This document shows positions 11,835-22,438 of a DNA stretch of 64,000 nucleotides, one piece after another. The position numbers and the translations under genes were made by a program. Source of the DNA: Escherichia whittamii (GTDB lineage Bacteria > Pseudomonadota > Gammaproteobacteria > Enterobacterales > Enterobacteriaceae); the NCBI RefSeq assembly GCF_014836715.1, contig NZ_JACSQI010000003.1, forward strand, positions 127,890-191,889. The letters run 5' to 3'. Each line of letters opens with the position of its first letter. Positions within the stretch are counted from its first letter, which is position 1. The notes beneath the pieces are model-generated. The model did not search any database and had not been told where the DNA came from. It worked only from the letters and a program-made list of their open reading frames with translations.

Positions 11835-14800
11835 TCATGACTGATTAAAGCGAAACAGCGGTAACAGGAAACGTTGCGACTGTTTAACGATGGCTTCCAT
11901 TGTCTCTGGCGTTAATTGCCGCCATAGCCTCTGATACCAGATATCATCACCTTCGCCACGCACCATCATGTTGCCTTCGTAAGCCTGAAGGAATTTCGTA
12001 CGGGCTTTTTGCAACGTGGATTCGTCGTCCAGCATGGCATCGTTTTCTGCGTCATAACAGGTTTTTAGCCATGCGCCGCCGCTTTCAGGTAACACCAGCA
12101 ACGGCGCGGACATACCTTCACGATACCCCTCAATCAGTTGTGAGAGGTAATGTAAAGCCTGCTCTGCTTCAAGTGGCGGAAAGCGCCATTCGCCATCTTT
12201 ACGCAGAAAAAGGCGACTCACACCATTACCGCCGCTGGCACAGTAGACAAGGTGTTCCAGCCAAAGTTGCATCCCTTGCGCCACACTTAATAAAGATGGG
12301 CGCCAGCGCAACAGGCCATCCGACTGGACCTGCGGCAGCCAGCCCGTTATCTGCACGCCGTTGCAGGCGAGATCGATTTCCATGCTCTGGCCCGGCTGAC
12401 GACAGGCAATAACTCTGTCGGCAAGTTGCTGCATCTCCTGACACTGCGTTTCCCAGAAAATTTCACCAAAGGCGCCATACGGCAAATCCCCTGCCGCCCG
12501 GAATCGGCGGAACAAGCGTTCGGCATCATCCTGCTCGACCAGTGCATTTAATAACTGCTGGTTGATTTGATAACGACTAAGCCCTTCCAGAATAAATGGT
12601 TCGGTGTCGGGGATTTCGCTGTCTTCGGTACGGAAGTTCACCTGCAAACGCATCTGAAAAAACGCCCGCACCGGATGCGCCCAGAATCGTTGTAGCGTCT
12701 CCAGCGGCACGGTTTCCGGCAAGGTAAACGGCAGCGGCTGAACAAATTCAGAATGTGCCTTACCTGCCTGACTGGCCGCGGGTAGCCACTCGCGCGCATA
12801 GCTTTGTAAGTTACCGGGCTGGTAGTTTTGTGGGTCAAACGGCATCCGGGTATGGAGACAAGTAAGATGCGCTTTTACCCTTGCCTCGCTTTCATCACAG
12901 TTAAGCGTTTCATCGCCCGGTAGATAATGGCTTTGCCCGATGTAGTCGATCAGTTCCTGCACCAGAACCGACGGGAATCGTTCGCTGTTATCCTGGATAG
13001 AGCGGCCAATATAGCTGATATAGAGTTTTTGTTGCGCGGATATTAACGCTTCCAGGAACAGATAGCGGTCGTCATCGCGACGGCTGCGGTCACCACGCTT
13101 CGGTTTCTGGCTCATCAGGTCAAAGCCCAATGGCGCAAGCTGCCGCGGGTAAACTCCATCGTTCATCCCCAGCAGGCAAACCACTTTGAATGGGATGGAA
13201 CGCATTGGCATCAGAGTACAAATGTTGACCGGACCTGCGAGAAAACGCTGGCTGATACGTTCTTGATCCAGGCGTTGTGCCAGTTCATCACGTAACAACG
13301 ATAGCGGCACTGCTTCGCCATACTGTGCACCCAAACCTTCAGCGATAATCGCCTGCCATTGTTGCTCAATAAGCGTCATCGCCGCTTCGGTTTCCGCATC
13401 CGGCAGGAAGAAGGCATTGAGCATATCGCGGCAAACCGGCAGCCACTCTTCAAGCGGTCGTTCCTGCGCCAACCCGCGACGCCAGATGTTTAGCTGCATT
13501 AGCAGTGACGCCAGGTGTCCTACCAGCTCCGCAATTAAGCCACTCGATTCATCGTAAGGAAGGACCGATTGCCATTCACCCTGTGCGCTTTCCATTGCGT
13601 AGCCTAGTAACATGCGCGTCAGACCAAATCGCCAGGTGTGTTGCCCGGTGGCGGGGAGTTCCAGCTCGCGCACGTTGTCGTCATCAATCCCCCAGCGAAT
13701 GCCAGATTCATTAACCCACTGACGTAAATAACGTAGCCCTTCTTCGGTGATATCAAACCGCGCCGCCAGTACCGGCACGTCCAGCAGTGCTAACACGTCC
13801 TCCGACACAAAGCGGCTGTCCGGCAACGATAACAGGCTGATAAACGCTTCAAGTACAGGATGCGACTGCCGCGCCCGACGGTCGGAAATGGCATATGGCA
13901 GATACCGATCCGCTGGCGCACTGCCAAACACGGCCTGAATAAACGGACTGTAGCTGTCGATGTCGGCCACCATCACGATGATGTCGCGCGGAGTGAGTGT
14001 CGGATCTTCTTCCAGCATCGCCAGCAGGCGATCGTGCAAAACTTCAACTTCACGTTGTGGGCTATGGCAAACATGGAAGGTAACGCTGCTATCCTGTGGG
14101 TCAAGCGGGCGTTTGTTATCACTACGGGAAAACTCTTCGAGGTTCACGCCCGCAACGGCGTGGTTTTCCAGTTCCAGAATGTCGGACTGTATGTTATGCA
14201 ACAGATTGTCTGGCGTGACATCGACAAAGGCGTCCAACTCCTGACTGTTCTCCAGATCGGAAAGAAGAAAGATATAGTCGCGCCCCAACTTGCCCCAGGA
14301 GGCCAGCAGCGGGTTGCCGACATCCTGTTCACCGTCGCTATTAAATAATTGTCCGGCATTTTCGCTATCGCGAAATAGCGGCAATTCACGATCTTCAAAA
14401 CTGTGTCGACGCTGGCGGGTCAGCAGTTTTGCCAGATAAGCAGGATCTTTAATATCGCCCCAGTAATAACGGCAAGGGTTGGTAAACAGGAGATGGATTT
14501 CAATATGTTTACCCAGCGCCTGTAGCGCCTGGAGATAAACTGGCGGTAACGCGGAAATACCGCATATAAAGACGCGCGAAGGTAAGCCGGATGGGCAAGT
14601 CGTTGCAGACTCCAGCGTTTCGATAAAGCGTTGATAGAGATTGGCACGGTGCCAACGCGGTTGCCCGAGTTCATGGGTATATTCCACCAGCGCCTTCCAC
14701 AACGGTGCTTGCCAGGCCTGCGCTTCTCCCAGCCCTTCAACCAAATGTCCTGCTTCCCACTGTGCCAGCCAGTCCGGACGATAGACCAGATATTGGTCAA

Positions 14801-15203
14801 ACAGGTCCGCCGCTTTTGAGGAAAGCTGAAACAGTTTTCGCTTGTCGCTATCGTCAGTCAGGTAATGACGCAATAGTGTAAAATCTTCGCGCTCAAGTAG
14901 TTGCGGCAGCAGAGTCATCAGTTTCCAGCTCATACTCCGCTTGTTAAAGGCGCTCTCTTTGGGGATCTCCGGTAATACACGGACAAACATATCCCAGATA
15001 AAGCTTGCAGGCAGCGGAAAATCAATGTTTGCCGCAATGCCGAACTTCTGCGACAGGGTCATTTGCAGCCACTGCGCCATACCGGTACTTTGCACCAGAA
15101 TCATTTCTGGCTCGAAAGGATCGTCCAGCCGTTCGCGTTCGACAATAAACTCCATCAACGCTTCCAGTACGTCCAGACGATTGGAATGGTAGACCCTTAA
15201 CAT
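11835..15203 (-). CDS. recC: Exonuclease V (RecBCD) gamma subunit, Chi recognition
   Basis: RecC holds the RecBCD heterotrimer together, splits the DNA strands and reads the Chi sequence on the 3' strand. The 1122-aa length equals K-12 RecC. It resembles RecB-type helicase/nuclease folds but lacks their active-site motifs: no Walker A GKT is visible, as expected for the family. The start MLRVYHSNRLDVL at 15203 lies 12 bp after the ppdC stop, so recC is probably read both from its own promoter and through the upstream prepilin genes. Confidence 0.97.
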   Translation of the reverse strand: MLRVYHSNRLDVLEALMEFIVERERLDDPFEPEMILVQSTGMAQWLQMTLSQKFGIAANIDFPLPASFIWDMFVRVLPEIPKESAFNKRSMSWKLMTLLPQLLEREDFTLLRHYLTDDSDKRKLFQLSSKAADLFDQYLVYRPDWLAQWEAGHLVEGLGEAQAWQAPLWKALVEYTHELGQPRWHRANLYQRFIETLESATTCPSGLPSRVFICGISALPPVYLQALQALGKHIEIHLLFTNPCRYYWGDIKDPAYLAKLLTRQRRHSFEDRELPLFRDSENAGQLFNSDGEQDVGNPLLASWGKLGRDYIFLLSDLENSQELDAFVDVTPDNLLHNIQSDILELENHAVAGVNLEEFSRSDNKRPLDPQDSSVTFHVCHSPQREVEVLHDRLLAMLEEDPTLTPRDIIVMVADIDSYSPFIQAVFGSAPADRYLPYAISDRRARQSHPVLEAFISLLSLPDSRFVSEDVLALLDVPVLAARFDITEEGLRYLRQWVNESGIRWGIDDDNVRELELPATGQHTWRFGLTRMLLGYAMESAQGEWQSVLPYDESSGLIAELVGHLASLLMQLNIWRRGLAQERPLEEWLPVCRDMLNAFFLPDAETEAAMTLIEQQWQAIIAEGLGAQYGEAVPLSLLRDELAQRLDQERISQRFLAGPVNICTLMPMRSIPFKVVCLLGMNDGVYPRQLAPLGFDLMSQKPKRGDRSRRDDDRYLFLEALISAQQKLYISYIGRSIQDNSERFPSVLVQELIDYIGQSHYLPGDETLNCDESEARVKAHLTCLHTRMPFDPQNYQPGNLQSYAREWLPAASQAGKAHSEFVQPLPFTLPETVPLETLQRFWAHPVRAFFQMRLQVNFRTEDSEIPDTEPFILEGLSRYQINQQLLNALVEQDDAERLFRRFRAAGDLPYGAFGEIFWETQCQEMQQLADRVIACRQPGQSMEIDLACNGVQITGWLPQVQSDGLLRWRPSLLSVAQGMQLWLEHLVYCASGGNGVSRLFLRKDGEWRFPPLEAEQALHYLSQLIEGYREGMSAPLLVLPESGGAWLKTCYDAENDAMLDDESTLQKARTKFLQAYEGNMMVRGEGDDIWYQRLWRQLTPETMEAIVKQSQRFLLPLFRFNQS

Positions 15204-15215
15204 AGCGGCTCCTGA

Positions 15216-15539
15216 CTACTGACGATTCGGGCAATGCAGGCGGGTCATCTCGCCTTCTCTGCCCCCGGGTGAAAATAGCGTAACGCTGATGCTGACACAT
15301 CCCGCCTGCGATGTCTGCATTCGGTTGACCTGCCAGTTTGCAGGTGGCGAAATCGCGCGCAGTTGCGTTTGCTGCCAGCCATGCCGCCAAAGTTGTTGGT
15401 ACTGGTTTCTGCTGCCAAGACTGTTCATTAGTGTTCTCTGATACCCCGATAACGCAGTGACAATCATCACCATCAGCACCATTGCCAGCATCACTTCCGG
15501 CAGGCTAAAGCCTTGTTGATTCTTCAGGGAAGCTGACAT
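15216..15539 (-). CDS. ppdC: Prepilin peptidase-dependent protein C (minor pseudopilin-like)
   Basis: A 107-aa type IV pilin-like protein. The N terminus shows a prepilin cleavage and methylation region, Q-Q-G-F-S-L-P-E-V, followed by a hydrophobic helix ([17 protein letters not shown]). Processing by PpdD/GspO-type prepilin peptidase after the glycine is expected. A cysteine pair near the C terminus could form a disulfide. It overlaps ygdB by 16 bp in the ppdA-ppdB-ygdB-ppdC-recC series. It is probably a minor pseudopilin of the poorly expressed E. coli type IV pilus; the role in this strain is not shown by the sequence. Confidence 0.92.
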   Translation of the reverse strand: MSASLKNQQGFSLPEVMLAMVLMVMIVTALSGYQRTLMNSLGSRNQYQQLWRHGWQQTQLRAISPPANWQVNRMQTSQAGCVSISVTLFSPGGREGEMTRLHCPNRQ

Positions 15540-15931
15540 AACGCCCCCTCTTTTTGCGGGCAGAAATCACTCCAGCCGCGTGGCGAAAAAACAATCTTTC
15601 CATCGTTCACTTCGCCTGTTCGCCACAATGAAACGCCTTCATAAACGGCAATCAGCAAGATTTCATTATCTGCCAGTAAACGCAGACAAACTCGGGCATC
15701 GGTTGCAGCGTACTGTGAGCACTGAACTGCAGGCTGTGTCTGCCAGGCATGCATTTTCCCCCACTCAAGCGCTGACTGCACAATGGCCTGACGGCGCAAT
15801 GACTGGCTTTCCATAGTCACCCGAGAGGCAAAACTACGATCCTGCTGGCTCATTCCTTGTAACAGCAAGCTCCCCAAAACCAGCAGCATCAGGACCAGTG
15901 CCAACGATGAAACACCCTTTTCGCGGTTCAC
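15524..15931 (-). CDS. ygdB: YgdB, PilX-like pseudopilin accessory protein (DUF2509)
   Basis: A 135-aa protein with an N-terminal hydrophobic segment after a short basic start ([19 protein letters not shown], residues 1-19), resembling PilX-type minor pilins that lack a canonical G/F-T-L-E cleavage motif. Four cysteines lie in the C-terminal half. The gene overlaps ppdB by 4 bp and ppdC by 16 bp, which ties it to pseudopilin assembly. The function is inferred from position and shape only. Confidence 0.9.
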   Translation of the reverse strand: MNREKGVSSLALVLMLLVLGSLLLQGMSQQDRSFASRVTMESQSLRRQAIVQSALEWGKMHAWQTQPAVQCSQYAATDARVCLRLLADNEILLIAVYEGVSLWRTGEVNDGKIVFSPRGWSDFCPQKEGALCQLP

Positions 15932-16491
15932 AGGTTGAATCCTGTCACGCTATAGCTGGCATCCACCACGGTTTGCGGATCAGCCTTGCTGGCAGCGTGC
16001 ATATTAACCGTCAGCACCGGCGCGAAGCCGCTGTTATCCTGTCGGGTAACCTGAAAAGTTTCGATAGTGACGGCATCTGGATTAGTCAATTTATCCCACC
16101 CCTTACCTTCACAGGATGTCGTACCGCGTAGCGTTTCCAGAACATTGTCTTTTAGCCGAAATCCAATCTGGTCGGATTCTTTTCCCGGCTCATGCTCCCA
16201 GATGCCGTTACTGTTCGCATCCCACTGCACAATGATGCAGTCACCCTGTCCAACAATTTTCAGCCCTTCACCAGAGCAGGTTCCATGACAATAACCTGCT
16301 CTCTGGAGATGCTTCGCGACTGTAAATACTCGCAGCCATATTTCATCTTCCAGCGCCAGCTTGCGAGTAGTCATCAAACTTTCACGCTGTAATGCGGGCA
16401 GAAACCGTGCAGCCCCCAGCAACAGTACGCTGCTGATCGCCATAGCAATCAGCACTTCCAGCAGGGAAAATCCTTGCTCTTTTATAAGCAT
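15928..16491 (-). CDS. ppdB: Prepilin peptidase-dependent protein B
   Basis: A 187-aa pseudopilin-like protein. Start 16491 ([20 protein letters not shown]) gives the K-12 length and the standard prepilin signature G-F-S-L-L-E plus hydrophobic helix; the reading frame is open 80 codons further upstream but that stretch lies over ppdA and is not pilin-like. It overlaps ppdA by 10 bp and ygdB by 4 bp. The cysteines (CHGTCSGEG, and another near residue 140) fit a disulfide-stabilised globular head. PpdB is a probable PilW-like minor pilin. Confidence 0.92.
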   Translation of the reverse strand: MLIKEQGFSLLEVLIAMAISSVLLLGAARFLPALQRESLMTTRKLALEDEIWLRVFTVAKHLQRAGYCHGTCSGEGLKIVGQGDCIIVQWDANSNGIWEHEPGKESDQIGFRLKDNVLETLRGTTSCEGKGWDKLTNPDAVTIETFQVTRQDNSGFAPVLTVNMHAASKADPQTVVDASYSVTGFNL

Positions 16492-16952
16492 CCTTCTGTT
16501 TCTCCTTGCTGACAAAGTCGAAGCCTTCCCCATGGCGAAACCACCAACCACCACTCGCCCGTAGAATTTTTGAAGCGAATATGTCCGGCCCATGCGGTAT
16601 TGCGTAGGCCAAAGAAAGTAAGCGAAGGTGTCAGGTCGCTCATTTCGACTTCGGGCCAGCGAGGCACAAAGACCAGCGGTGAACTGCCATGACAGGTATT
16701 CGCCCCAACGGCAGCACTTGCAAGACACCATGACGCTCCCTCCCTGATGACACTGATACTGTGGTCGCGGTTATGCCAGTTGGCATCCTCACGTAAATAG
16801 AGCAAATAGTCTCGCGCCTGGCTGGCGGTTTGCCATAACCGTTGCGACTGCTGCCAGTACTGCCAGCCATAGAGTCCACTTGCACTTAACATGACCAAAA
16901 TCAGCATCGCGACCAGCGTTTCAATCAGCGTATAACCACGTTGTTTTTTCAT
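16482..16952 (-). CDS. ppdA: Prepilin peptidase-dependent protein A
   Basis: A 156-aa pseudopilin with the classic prepilin leader: basic MKKQRG, then [10 protein letters not shown] with cleavage expected after G6 and E at mature position 5. The start at 16952 is chosen because it sets this short leader; an in-frame start 24 codons earlier would bury it. It is first in the ppdA-ppdB-ygdB-ppdC series and lies 186 bp downstream of the thyA stop on the same strand. It resembles FimT/GspH-type minor pilins. Confidence 0.93.
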   Translation of the reverse strand: MKKQRGYTLIETLVAMLILVMLSASGLYGWQYWQQSQRLWQTASQARDYLLYLREDANWHNRDHSISVIREGASWCLASAAVGANTCHGSSPLVFVPRWPEVEMSDLTPSLTFFGLRNTAWAGHIRFKNSTGEWWLVVSPWGRLRLCQQGETEGCL

Positions 16953-17087
16953 GCTGGCAGTATGCGGCGCAAAGAAAAAAAGACGAGTGCCAGTTTCTAT
17001 TTCTTCGGCGCGTCTTCCGGACAACTTACCCTGTTGCAGGGCGTTGCAAAATTTCGGGAAGGAGTCTCGAAGAATTTAACAGGGGAT

Positions 17088-17116
17088 AAAAAAAAACCGA
17101 CGCACGCTGGCGTCGG
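17088..17116 (-). terminator. thyA intrinsic terminator
   Basis: A perfect 7-bp GC stem (17097-17103 with 17110-17116) is followed on the minus strand by nine T residues, 22 bp after the thyA stop. Confidence 0.9.
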
Positions 17117-17137
17117 CTCTGGCAGGATGTTTCGTAA

Positions 17138-17932
17138 TTAGATAGCCACCGGTGCCTTAATGCCCGGATGCGGATCGTAGCCTTCAATCTCAAAGTCTTC
17201 GAAACGGTAGTCGAAGATGGATTCGGGTTTACGTTTGATAATCAGCTTCGGCAGCGGACGCGGTTCACGGCTTAATTGCAGATGGGTTTGATCCATATGG
17301 TTGCTGTACAGGTGCGTGTCGCCACCAGTCCAGACAAAATCACCCACTTCAAGATCGCACTGCTGCGCCATCATATGCACCAGTAACGCGTAGCTGGCGA
17401 TGTTAAACGGCAGGCCGAGGAAGACGTCACAGGAGCGTTGATAAAGCTGGCAAGAGAGTTTGCCGTCTGCCACATAAAACTGGAAGAACGCATGGCATGG
17501 CGCCAGTGCCATTTTATCCAGTTCCCCCACGTTCCACGCTGAAACAATAATGCGGCGGGAATCCGGGTCGTTTTTCAACTGGTTCAGCACTGTGGTTATC
17601 TGGTCAATATGACGTCCATCCGGCGTTGGCCAGGCGCGCCACTGTTTGCCATATACCGGGCCGAGATCACCGTTTTCATCAGCCCATTCGTCCCAGATAG
17701 TGACATTGTTTTCATGCAGATAAGCAATGTTGGTGTCGCCCTGCAGGAACCACAGCAGTTCGTGGATGATGGAACGCAGGTGGCAACGTTTGGTTGTCAC
17801 CAGCGGGAATCCATCCTGCAGGTTAAAACGCATCTGATGACCAAAAATGGAAAGCGTTCCGGTTCCGGTACGGTCGTTTTTCTGTGTGCCTTCGTCGAGC
17901 ACTTTTTGCATCAGTTCTAAATACTGTTTCAT
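17138..17932 (-). CDS. thyA: Thymidylate synthase
   Basis: Converts dUMP and methylene-tetrahydrofolate to dTMP and dihydrofolate. The protein is 264 aa, the standard E. coli length, with the nucleophilic cysteine in [14 protein letters not shown] (about residue 146), the dUMP-binding [12 protein letters not shown] segment and the conserved C-terminal APVAI. It starts 6 bp after the lgt stop, so the two are co-transcribed, and it ends at a strong terminator. No changes in active-site residues were seen. Confidence 0.98.
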
Positions 17933-17938
17933 GGTTCC

Positions 17939-18814
17939 TCAGGAAACGTGTTGCTGTGGGCTGCGACGATATGCCCAGACCATCATGAAAACACCCGCGA
18001 CAATCATCGGGATGGAAAGAATTTGCCCCATGCTGATGTACTGCACCCAGGCGCCGGTAAACTGCGCGTCGGGCTGGCGGAAAAACTCAACAATGATGCG
18101 AAACGCGCCGTAGCCAATCAGGAACAAGCCAGACACGGCTCCCATCGGGCGCGGTTTACGAATATACAGGTTGAGGATAATAAACAGCACCACACCTTCC
18201 AGCAGCATTTCGTACAACTGTGACGGGTGGCGAGGCAGCACGCCATAAGTATCAAAAATGGATTGCCACTGGGGATTGTTTTGCAGCAACAGAATATCTT
18301 CGGTACGGGAACCCTGGAACAGCATGGCAAACGGGAAGTTCGGATCAACTCGGCCCCACAGTTCACCGTTAATAAAGTTGCCCAGACGCCCGGCGCCAAG
18401 ACCAAACGGAATGAGCGGCGCTATAAAATCAGATACCTGGAAGAAGGAACGTTTAGTGCGGCGGGCGAAGATAATCATCACCACAATCACGCCAATCAGG
18501 CCGCCGTGGAAGGACATGCCGCCGTCCCAGACGCGGAACAGATACAGCGGATCGGCCATAAACTGCGGGAAGTTGTAGAACAGAACATACCCAATACGTC
18601 CGCCAAGGAAAACGCCGAGGAAGCCCGCATAGAGTAAGTTTTCAACTTCATTTTTGGTCCAGCCGCTCCCCGGACGGTTCGCCCGACGTGTTGCCAGCCA
18701 CATCGCAAAAATGAAACCCACCAGATACATCAGGCCGTACCAGTGAAGCGCTACGGGTCCTATTGAGAAAATGACCGGATCGAATTCCGGAAAATGCAGA
18801 TAGCTACTGGTCAT
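17939..18814 (-). CDS. lgt: Prolipoprotein diacylglyceryl transferase
   Basis: An inner-membrane enzyme that transfers diacylglycerol from phosphatidylglycerol to the lipobox cysteine of prolipoproteins. The 291-aa protein has about seven hydrophobic segments, the catalytic-region motif FHGGLIGV and the Lgt signature [14 protein letters not shown]. Start 18814 ([13 protein letters not shown]) gives the K-12 length. It is directly upstream of thyA. Its own promoter must lie in the 150-bp gap before it. Confidence 0.97.
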   Translation of the reverse strand: MTSSYLHFPEFDPVIFSIGPVALHWYGLMYLVGFIFAMWLATRRANRPGSGWTKNEVENLLYAGFLGVFLGGRIGYVLFYNFPQFMADPLYLFRVWDGGMSFHGGLIGVIVVMIIFARRTKRSFFQVSDFIAPLIPFGLGAGRLGNFINGELWGRVDPNFPFAMLFQGSRTEDILLLQNNPQWQSIFDTYGVLPRHPSQLYEMLLEGVVLFIILNLYIRKPRPMGAVSGLFLIGYGAFRIIVEFFRQPDAQFTGAWVQYISMGQILSIPMIVAGVFMMVWAYRRSPQQHVS

Positions 18815-18964
18815 CTGTCACCACAAGTTCTTGTTATTTCGCTGAAAGAGAACAGCGATTGAAATGCGCGCCGCAGGTTCCAGGCGCTCCAAAGGTGCGA
18901 ATAATAGCACAAGGGGACCAGGCTGGTTGCCGGATACCGTTAAAAGATATGTATATGATCCGCG

Positions 18965-21211
18965 CTACAGCCCTCCGCGAATCAGCCCGCCCATACCGCG
19001 ACGCTCCATAAATGCTGCAACCTGATGACGAACTTCGGTCGCCAGTTGCGCTTCCAGACTACGCTGCGCAAGGTTTTCCGCTTCGGCAAAATCAATGCGC
19101 CGCAGCAAATATTTTACGCGCGCGACAGAACGCCCATTCATGGATAAATGGCGGTAACCCAGTCCAATGAGGATCGCTACGCACATAGGATCTCCCGCCA
19201 TTTCGCCACACAAACGAAGATCTATCCCTTGCGTTTCCGCTTCCCTGGCGATCATTGCCAGCGCGCGTAACATCGCAGGATGCAGGCTGTCATAAATGTT
19301 CGCAACCCGTGTGTTGTTACGATCAACAGCCAGAATGTACTGAGTCAGATCGTTGGTGCCAACAGAGATAAAATCGACCCGTTTTGCCAGGTGAGGCAAC
19401 ATAAACACCATCGATGGCACTTCCAGCATGATACCGATGCGCGGTTTCGGGATCGCATAGCCAATCATCTCCTCGACTTCACGTCCGGCACGTTCGATCA
19501 GGCGACGCGCTTCGTCCACTTCATCGAGGCTTGTGACCATCGGCAATAAGATGTTCAGGTTGCCCGTTGCTGCATTGGCACGCAGCATCGCCCGCACCTG
19601 GATTAAAAAGATTTCCGGCTGATCGAGTGTAATGCGGATCCCACGCCAACCCAGACATGGATTTTCTTCGCTGATCGGCATGTAAGGCAGTTGTTTATCG
19701 GCACCGACATCCAGCGTACGCAGGGTGACGGGCTTATCATTGAACATTTGCAGCATGCCCTGATACTGCGCTACCTGCTCTTCTTCCGACGGGAAACCGC
19801 TTTGCAGCATGAAAGGGATTTCGGTGCGATAGAGTCCGATGCCATCAATGCGACTGCCCAGTTTTTCTTCATGTTCCGGGCTTAAACCTGCATTGAGCAT
19901 GACTTTAATGCGCTCACCGCTTTTTAACTGTGCGGGTAAATTGACGTCATCTTCCGCCAGACGACTTAGCTCATTTTCTTCGCTAATTAGCCGTTGGTAT
20001 TCTTGCAGCAGCACCGGTTCCGGGTCGACCAGTAATTCTCCGCGATAACCATCAACAATCAGCGTCCGACGATGCAGCACTGAAGGTTGAATATCCGCCC
20101 CCATCACGGTAGGAATACCCAGCGCGCGCACCATAATCGCAGCATGGGAGTTGGCCGCACCATCGCGCACGACGACGCCAACTAAGCGATCCTGGGGCAA
20201 CTCCGCAAGGGTCGTCGCCGACAATTCATCTGCCACCAGAATGAAACGTTCCGGCCAGGCGTTCGGCCCCTGATTCGCATCATCAAGGTGAAACAGCAAC
20301 CGCTGGCCCAGTGCGCGTAAATCGCCAGCGCGCTCTTTGAGATAGTTATCACTTAGTGCGGCAAACTGTTCAGCAAATTTTTCAATTACCGTTTTCACAG
20401 CCCACTCTGCGACCGAGCCTTTATCCACCTCGTCAAACAGTTCGCGACGCAAACGGGTGTCGGAAAGCAGGTGTGAGTAAAGATCGAAAATGGCCGCAGT
20501 TTCTTTCTGCGCCCCAGCAGCAAAGCGTTTGCTGTAGCGACGAAATTCGTTAGCTGCCTCTTCCAGCGCTCCGGTCAGGCGCTCACGTTCCAACGCTGGA
20601 TCAAGCGTTGATGCCTGATACACCTGTTCCATTAAGGGTAATGTTGCATCCTGCCAGCCTTCGGCAATAGCCACACCAGGTGCTGCTGGTAATGCGCGGA
20701 TTCGCGTCTGGCGATATTGCCCGAATAAGGCAGTCAACTGCGACTGGGAAAGAATGGCCGCCATCTGGGTGGCGAGCGTCACCAGGAAGGATTCTTCGCT
20801 TTCGTCGTACTGGCGTAGCTCTCTTTGCTGCACCACCAGCACGCCAAGCAATTGGCGACGCTGAATAATCGGAACGCCTAAGAAAGCACGGAAACGCTCT
20901 TCTTTTACGGAGGGGACATATTTAAAACTGGGGTGTTTTTGCGCATCCGCAAGGTTTATCGGTTCCGCCAGCCTGCCAACCAGGCCGACGATCCCTTCAT
21001 CAAACGCGAGCGTTACGGTACGACCTCGCGGTTTTTTTAGCCCCCGAGTCGCCATCAGGTAGTAACAACGTCGGTCGTGATCGGCCAGGTAGACCGAACA
21101 GACCTCGGTATCCATCGCAAGACAGATGTCGGTAACCAGAATATTCAACGCCTCGTTAAGGCGAGGAGCACTGGCTACCTTTTCGACTATTTCGCGCAGG
21201 CGAGTGAGCAT
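18965..21211 (-). CDS. ptsP: PTS-Ntr enzyme I (phosphoenolpyruvate-protein phosphotransferase)
   Basis: EI-Ntr, the first phosphotransfer enzyme of the nitrogen-related PTS (EI-Ntr, NPr, EIIA-Ntr). The 748-aa protein has an N-terminal GAF domain (about 1-165), the phospho-histidine domain with GAANSHAAIMVRALGIP, and a C-terminal PEP-binding barrel (IGLYRTEIPFM, SVGTNDLTQYILAVDRNN, LCGEMAGDP). The length equals K-12. It follows rppH with a 12-bp gap, so the two are probably co-transcribed. Confidence 0.97.
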   Translation of the reverse strand: MLTRLREIVEKVASAPRLNEALNILVTDICLAMDTEVCSVYLADHDRRCYYLMATRGLKKPRGRTVTLAFDEGIVGLVGRLAEPINLADAQKHPSFKYVPSVKEERFRAFLGVPIIQRRQLLGVLVVQQRELRQYDESEESFLVTLATQMAAILSQSQLTALFGQYRQTRIRALPAAPGVAIAEGWQDATLPLMEQVYQASTLDPALERERLTGALEEAANEFRRYSKRFAAGAQKETAAIFDLYSHLLSDTRLRRELFDEVDKGSVAEWAVKTVIEKFAEQFAALSDNYLKERAGDLRALGQRLLFHLDDANQGPNAWPERFILVADELSATTLAELPQDRLVGVVVRDGAANSHAAIMVRALGIPTVMGADIQPSVLHRRTLIVDGYRGELLVDPEPVLLQEYQRLISEENELSRLAEDDVNLPAQLKSGERIKVMLNAGLSPEHEEKLGSRIDGIGLYRTEIPFMLQSGFPSEEEQVAQYQGMLQMFNDKPVTLRTLDVGADKQLPYMPISEENPCLGWRGIRITLDQPEIFLIQVRAMLRANAATGNLNILLPMVTSLDEVDEARRLIERAGREVEEMIGYAIPKPRIGIMLEVPSMVFMLPHLAKRVDFISVGTNDLTQYILAVDRNNTRVANIYDSLHPAMLRALAMIAREAETQGIDLRLCGEMAGDPMCVAILIGLGYRHLSMNGRSVARVKYLLRRIDFAEAENLAQRSLEAQLATEVRHQVAAFMERRGMGGLIRGGL

Positions 21212-21223
21212 AATTGGCGTGAC

Positions 21224-21754
21224 TTAACCTCTTTTACGTCGATAAGTAGATGCGTTTTGTGGTTTAGGCGCATTGTCCTGTAACGCCATCACAACACTCG
21301 CAAACTCTTTCATTACCCTGCGGTAGACATCACGTTTAAATGACACCACCTGTCTGACCGGATACCAGTAACTTACCCAACGCCAGCCGTCAAACTCTGG
21401 TGTACTGCTGGTTTGCATATTGATTTCCGCATCGCCGCTCACCAGCTGCAAGAGAAACCATTTTTGTTTTTGGCCGATACACACCGGCTTCGTGTCCCAA
21501 CGCACCAAACGTTTTGGTAATTTGTAGCGCAACCAGTTACGTGTTGAAGCAAGGATTCGAACGTCTTTGCGGCTTAATCCTACTTCTTCAAACAATTCAC
21601 GGTACATCGCCTGTTCTGCGGATTCTCCGGGGTTAATTCCGCCTTGCGGAAATTGCCAGGAGTGCTGACCAAATCGACGGGCCCACATTACTTGCCCCTG
21701 ACGATTACAAATCACGATACCTACGTTTGGGCGGTAGCCATCGTCATCAATCAC
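21224..21754 (-). CDS. rppH: RNA pyrophosphohydrolase
   Basis: A Nudix hydrolase that removes pyrophosphate from 5'-triphosphorylated RNA and so starts RNase E-dependent decay. The 176-aa protein carries the complete Nudix box at residues 38-60 ([13 protein letters not shown] followed by [10 protein letters not shown]). Start 21754 is the K-12 start. It is first in the rppH-ptsP unit and divergent from mutH across a long regulatory gap. Confidence 0.97.
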   Translation of the reverse strand: MIDDDGYRPNVGIVICNRQGQVMWARRFGQHSWQFPQGGINPGESAEQAMYRELFEEVGLSRKDVRILASTRNWLRYKLPKRLVRWDTKPVCIGQKQKWFLLQLVSGDAEINMQTSSTPEFDGWRWVSYWYPVRQVVSFKRDVYRRVMKEFASVVMALQDNAPKPQNASTYRRKRG

Positions 21755-22438
21755 CGGACTACCTCAAAATAAAACTTTATATGCGAATGATTGTTTCATA
21801 CTCCTGGAAGGCGGTAAACCACTCTCTGCAAGGCATTACACACTAATAACAATTGAATAACTCACAGTTAAGTGCAGAGTTATAAACAGCAGAGGGGGAA
21901 CATCACCGTTTTTATTCACCTTTTCTGTGGATAGAGTTGTGAAGAACTACGGAATTACCACGGGAAAACCCAGAGCATTCTGAACAAGCTTGATTCAGGC
22001 ACTACAAAATAATAATTACTAATCAATGAACTAGATGCCTAAATCACTACCAAACAGGTAAATTCGTGACCTGCATCACATTCGCCACACACGAGGTGGT
22101 GAAAGATCAACCAATGTCGTATTTATCCACAGAATGTGCCAATAAGTTAAGCACTGCCCCCCTAAAAATTGGAGTTTCGTCGCACGTCAAGGCTGTAAAT
22201 GGAAACAGTAGTGAGGGTTTTTCACAGTTATCCCAGCTTTCTGTGGATAACATGGTGTAAGATCCTGTTTATTTTCAGTGACCAGATTTGGAAAACCTAC
22301 CCATACGTTGCGCAACGTGGTTATCTGAAGACTAAAAATCAATATAAATCATGCAATTGAATAACACTCGTGGAAAAAGTTACACTCGGCATATCCGGTA
22401 TAAAATTACTGCTCAATTTTTAATCAAGGTATAACGCC
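21755..22438. promoter_or_regulatory. rppH-mutH intergenic region with three DnaA boxes
   Basis: A 684-bp non-coding region between divergent rppH and mutH. It contains two perfect DnaA boxes, TTATCCACA at 22123-22131 and TGTGGATAA at 22242-22250 (opposite orientation), and an 8/9 match TGTGGATAG at 21926-21934; TTATTCACC at 21912-21920 is a weaker relative. I recall the mutH region being reported as a strong chromosomal DnaA-binding site in E. coli, but cannot check it here. Promoters for both flanking genes must also lie here. A short frame at 22066-22260 has no ribosome-binding site or recognisable product and is not called. Confidence 0.7.

Noticed and set aside
22066..22260. 64-codon frame in the rppH-mutH gap
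   Set aside because: No ribosome-binding site or family resemblance; overlaps the DnaA-box region.
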